Below are positions 14,482 to 14,956 of a stretch of DNA of 14,956 nucleotides, in pieces (the stretch's first letter is position 1; the number at the start of each line of letters is the position of its first letter). Below the pieces are notes generated by a model that was given only the letters and a program-made list of their open reading frames with translations, ran no database searches and was not told the origin of the DNA. The position numbers and the translations under genes were made by a program. Origin of the DNA: Gammaproteobacteria bacterium (GTDB lineage: Bacteria; Pseudomonadota; Gammaproteobacteria; UBA4575); the NCBI GenBank assembly GCA_028281205.1, contig JANQKJ010000018.1, forward strand, positions 1-14,956, read 5' to 3'.

Positions 14482-14940
14482 ATGTATGGTTCATTCCAAT
14501 ATGGGCTTAAATCGCGTTTTTATGGCTTATTTTCCCAATTACCATGGTCACTAGTGGTGACTGCAATTGTCTTACTGCCGGTTATTTACTTTGCTACACC
14601 TGAAACGCGTTTGTTAGTAATTGAGATTGCTTTGTACTGGTCGCTGGTAGTTGGGGTATTAATGCTACTCAAGGACTTATTGGCACAAAAATATATTTTT
14701 GAATTTGTGGTTCAAGGCAGAGGCATCACAGTGTATAAAAAAACTGATGCTTCAGTGGATTACACCTGGGAGCAGATTACTTCAATCAAGCCATTTAACA
14801 AAAGACATAGTATCGCCAGACGTGCAATTGAATCTGATGGTGTGCTGCTAAAATTTGAGGATGGTTTTGAGTTGCCTGTATTTGAACCAGTATCCAACTA
14901 TAAAACATTTAATAATATTCTCAGAGCAATAACTACTTAG
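14482..14940 (+). CDS. Small two-helix membrane protein with a possible PH-like (YcxB-type) C-terminal domain
   Basis: This is a 152-residue inner-membrane protein of unknown function. The start at 14482 is preferred to the in-frame ATG at 14455 because AAGGAGAG (14467-14474) sits 7 bases before it. Two transmembrane helices are clear, about residues 20-37 (LPWSLVVTAIVLLPVIYF) and 45-63. The following 85 residues form a small beta-rich domain: YIFEFVVQGRGITVYKK, SVDYTWEQITSIKPF, GVLLKFEDGFELPV and a final helix NYKTFNNILRAI. The order of two helices, then strands with a W-x-x-I, then an L-x-F-x-D-G-x-x-x-P-x-x-hairpin and a last helix resembles YcxB-like/bacterial PH domain proteins. That resemblance is an impression, not a firm assignment. 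It has its own leader downstream of the EF-G2 terminator. Confidence 0.75.
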   Translation: MYGSFQYGLKSRFYGLFSQLPWSLVVTAIVLLPVIYFATPETRLLVIEIALYWSLVVGVLMLLKDLLAQKYIFEFVVQGRGITVYKKTDASVDYTWEQITSIKPFNKRHSIARRAIESDGVLLKFEDGFELPVFEPVSNYKTFNNILRAITT

Positions 14941-14956
14941 AGTTGTCTAAGATAGT

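Noticed and set aside
1..14956. Mobile element, CRISPR array, tRNA or attachment site
   Set aside because: I saw no transposase or integrase motifs, no regularly spaced direct repeats, and no tRNA-like cloverleaf.

Overview
The window looks like chromosomal DNA of a free-living, probably aquatic gammaproteobacterium. The best clue is the translation factor at 12116-14200, which resembles the second elongation factor G (EF-G2) of Vibrio, Shewanella and Pseudomonas. An MnmH tRNA selenouridine synthase, a PBP4 carboxypeptidase, a SCO-like protein and a chemotaxis receptor fit that assignment. The DNA is AT-rich (about 40% G+C by eye), densely packed, and has no recognisable insertion sequence, phage gene, CRISPR array, tRNA or rRNA. 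Genus cannot be given. Many starts lack a strong Shine-Dalgarno sequence. Clear ones precede the peroxiredoxin-like gene, the YtoQ gene and the last membrane protein.

Layout. 1-1000 (minus): two exported thioredoxin-fold proteins overlapping by 11 bases, the second cut by the window edge. 1120-4203: an accessory glycan or surface group, with a GT4-type glycosyltransferase (+), a convergent FkbM/METTL24-like methyltransferase (-) and an exported parallel beta-helix protein (+). 4208-5548: an AlkA-like DNA glycosylase (-) divergent from a secreted DUF3047 protein (+). 5594-8338 (minus): a SCO-like membrane-anchored thiol/copper protein 12 bases upstream of a chemoreceptor whose membrane sensor region is rich in histidines. 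8520-10608 (minus): mnmH, then a YtoQ-family gene, then a small DUF3592-like membrane protein. 10684-11898 (+): a short PBP4/DacB-type carboxypeptidase. 12116-14200 (+): EF-G2 with a strong terminator. 14482-14940 (+): a small two-helix membrane protein preceded by two related stem-loops.

The most notable observation is that mnmH is broken. One in-frame TAA separates the rhodanese/P-loop part from a well-conserved C-terminal part in the same frame, and the Walker A glycine before the lysine is arginine. Each lesion can be explained by one transition, so the gene looks recently inactivated. The second is the SCO-receptor pair, which suggests sensing of copper, redox state or a respiratory gas. 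Otherwise the window is mostly ordinary chromosomal sequence, and I found no clear evidence of an entirely new multi-gene system.
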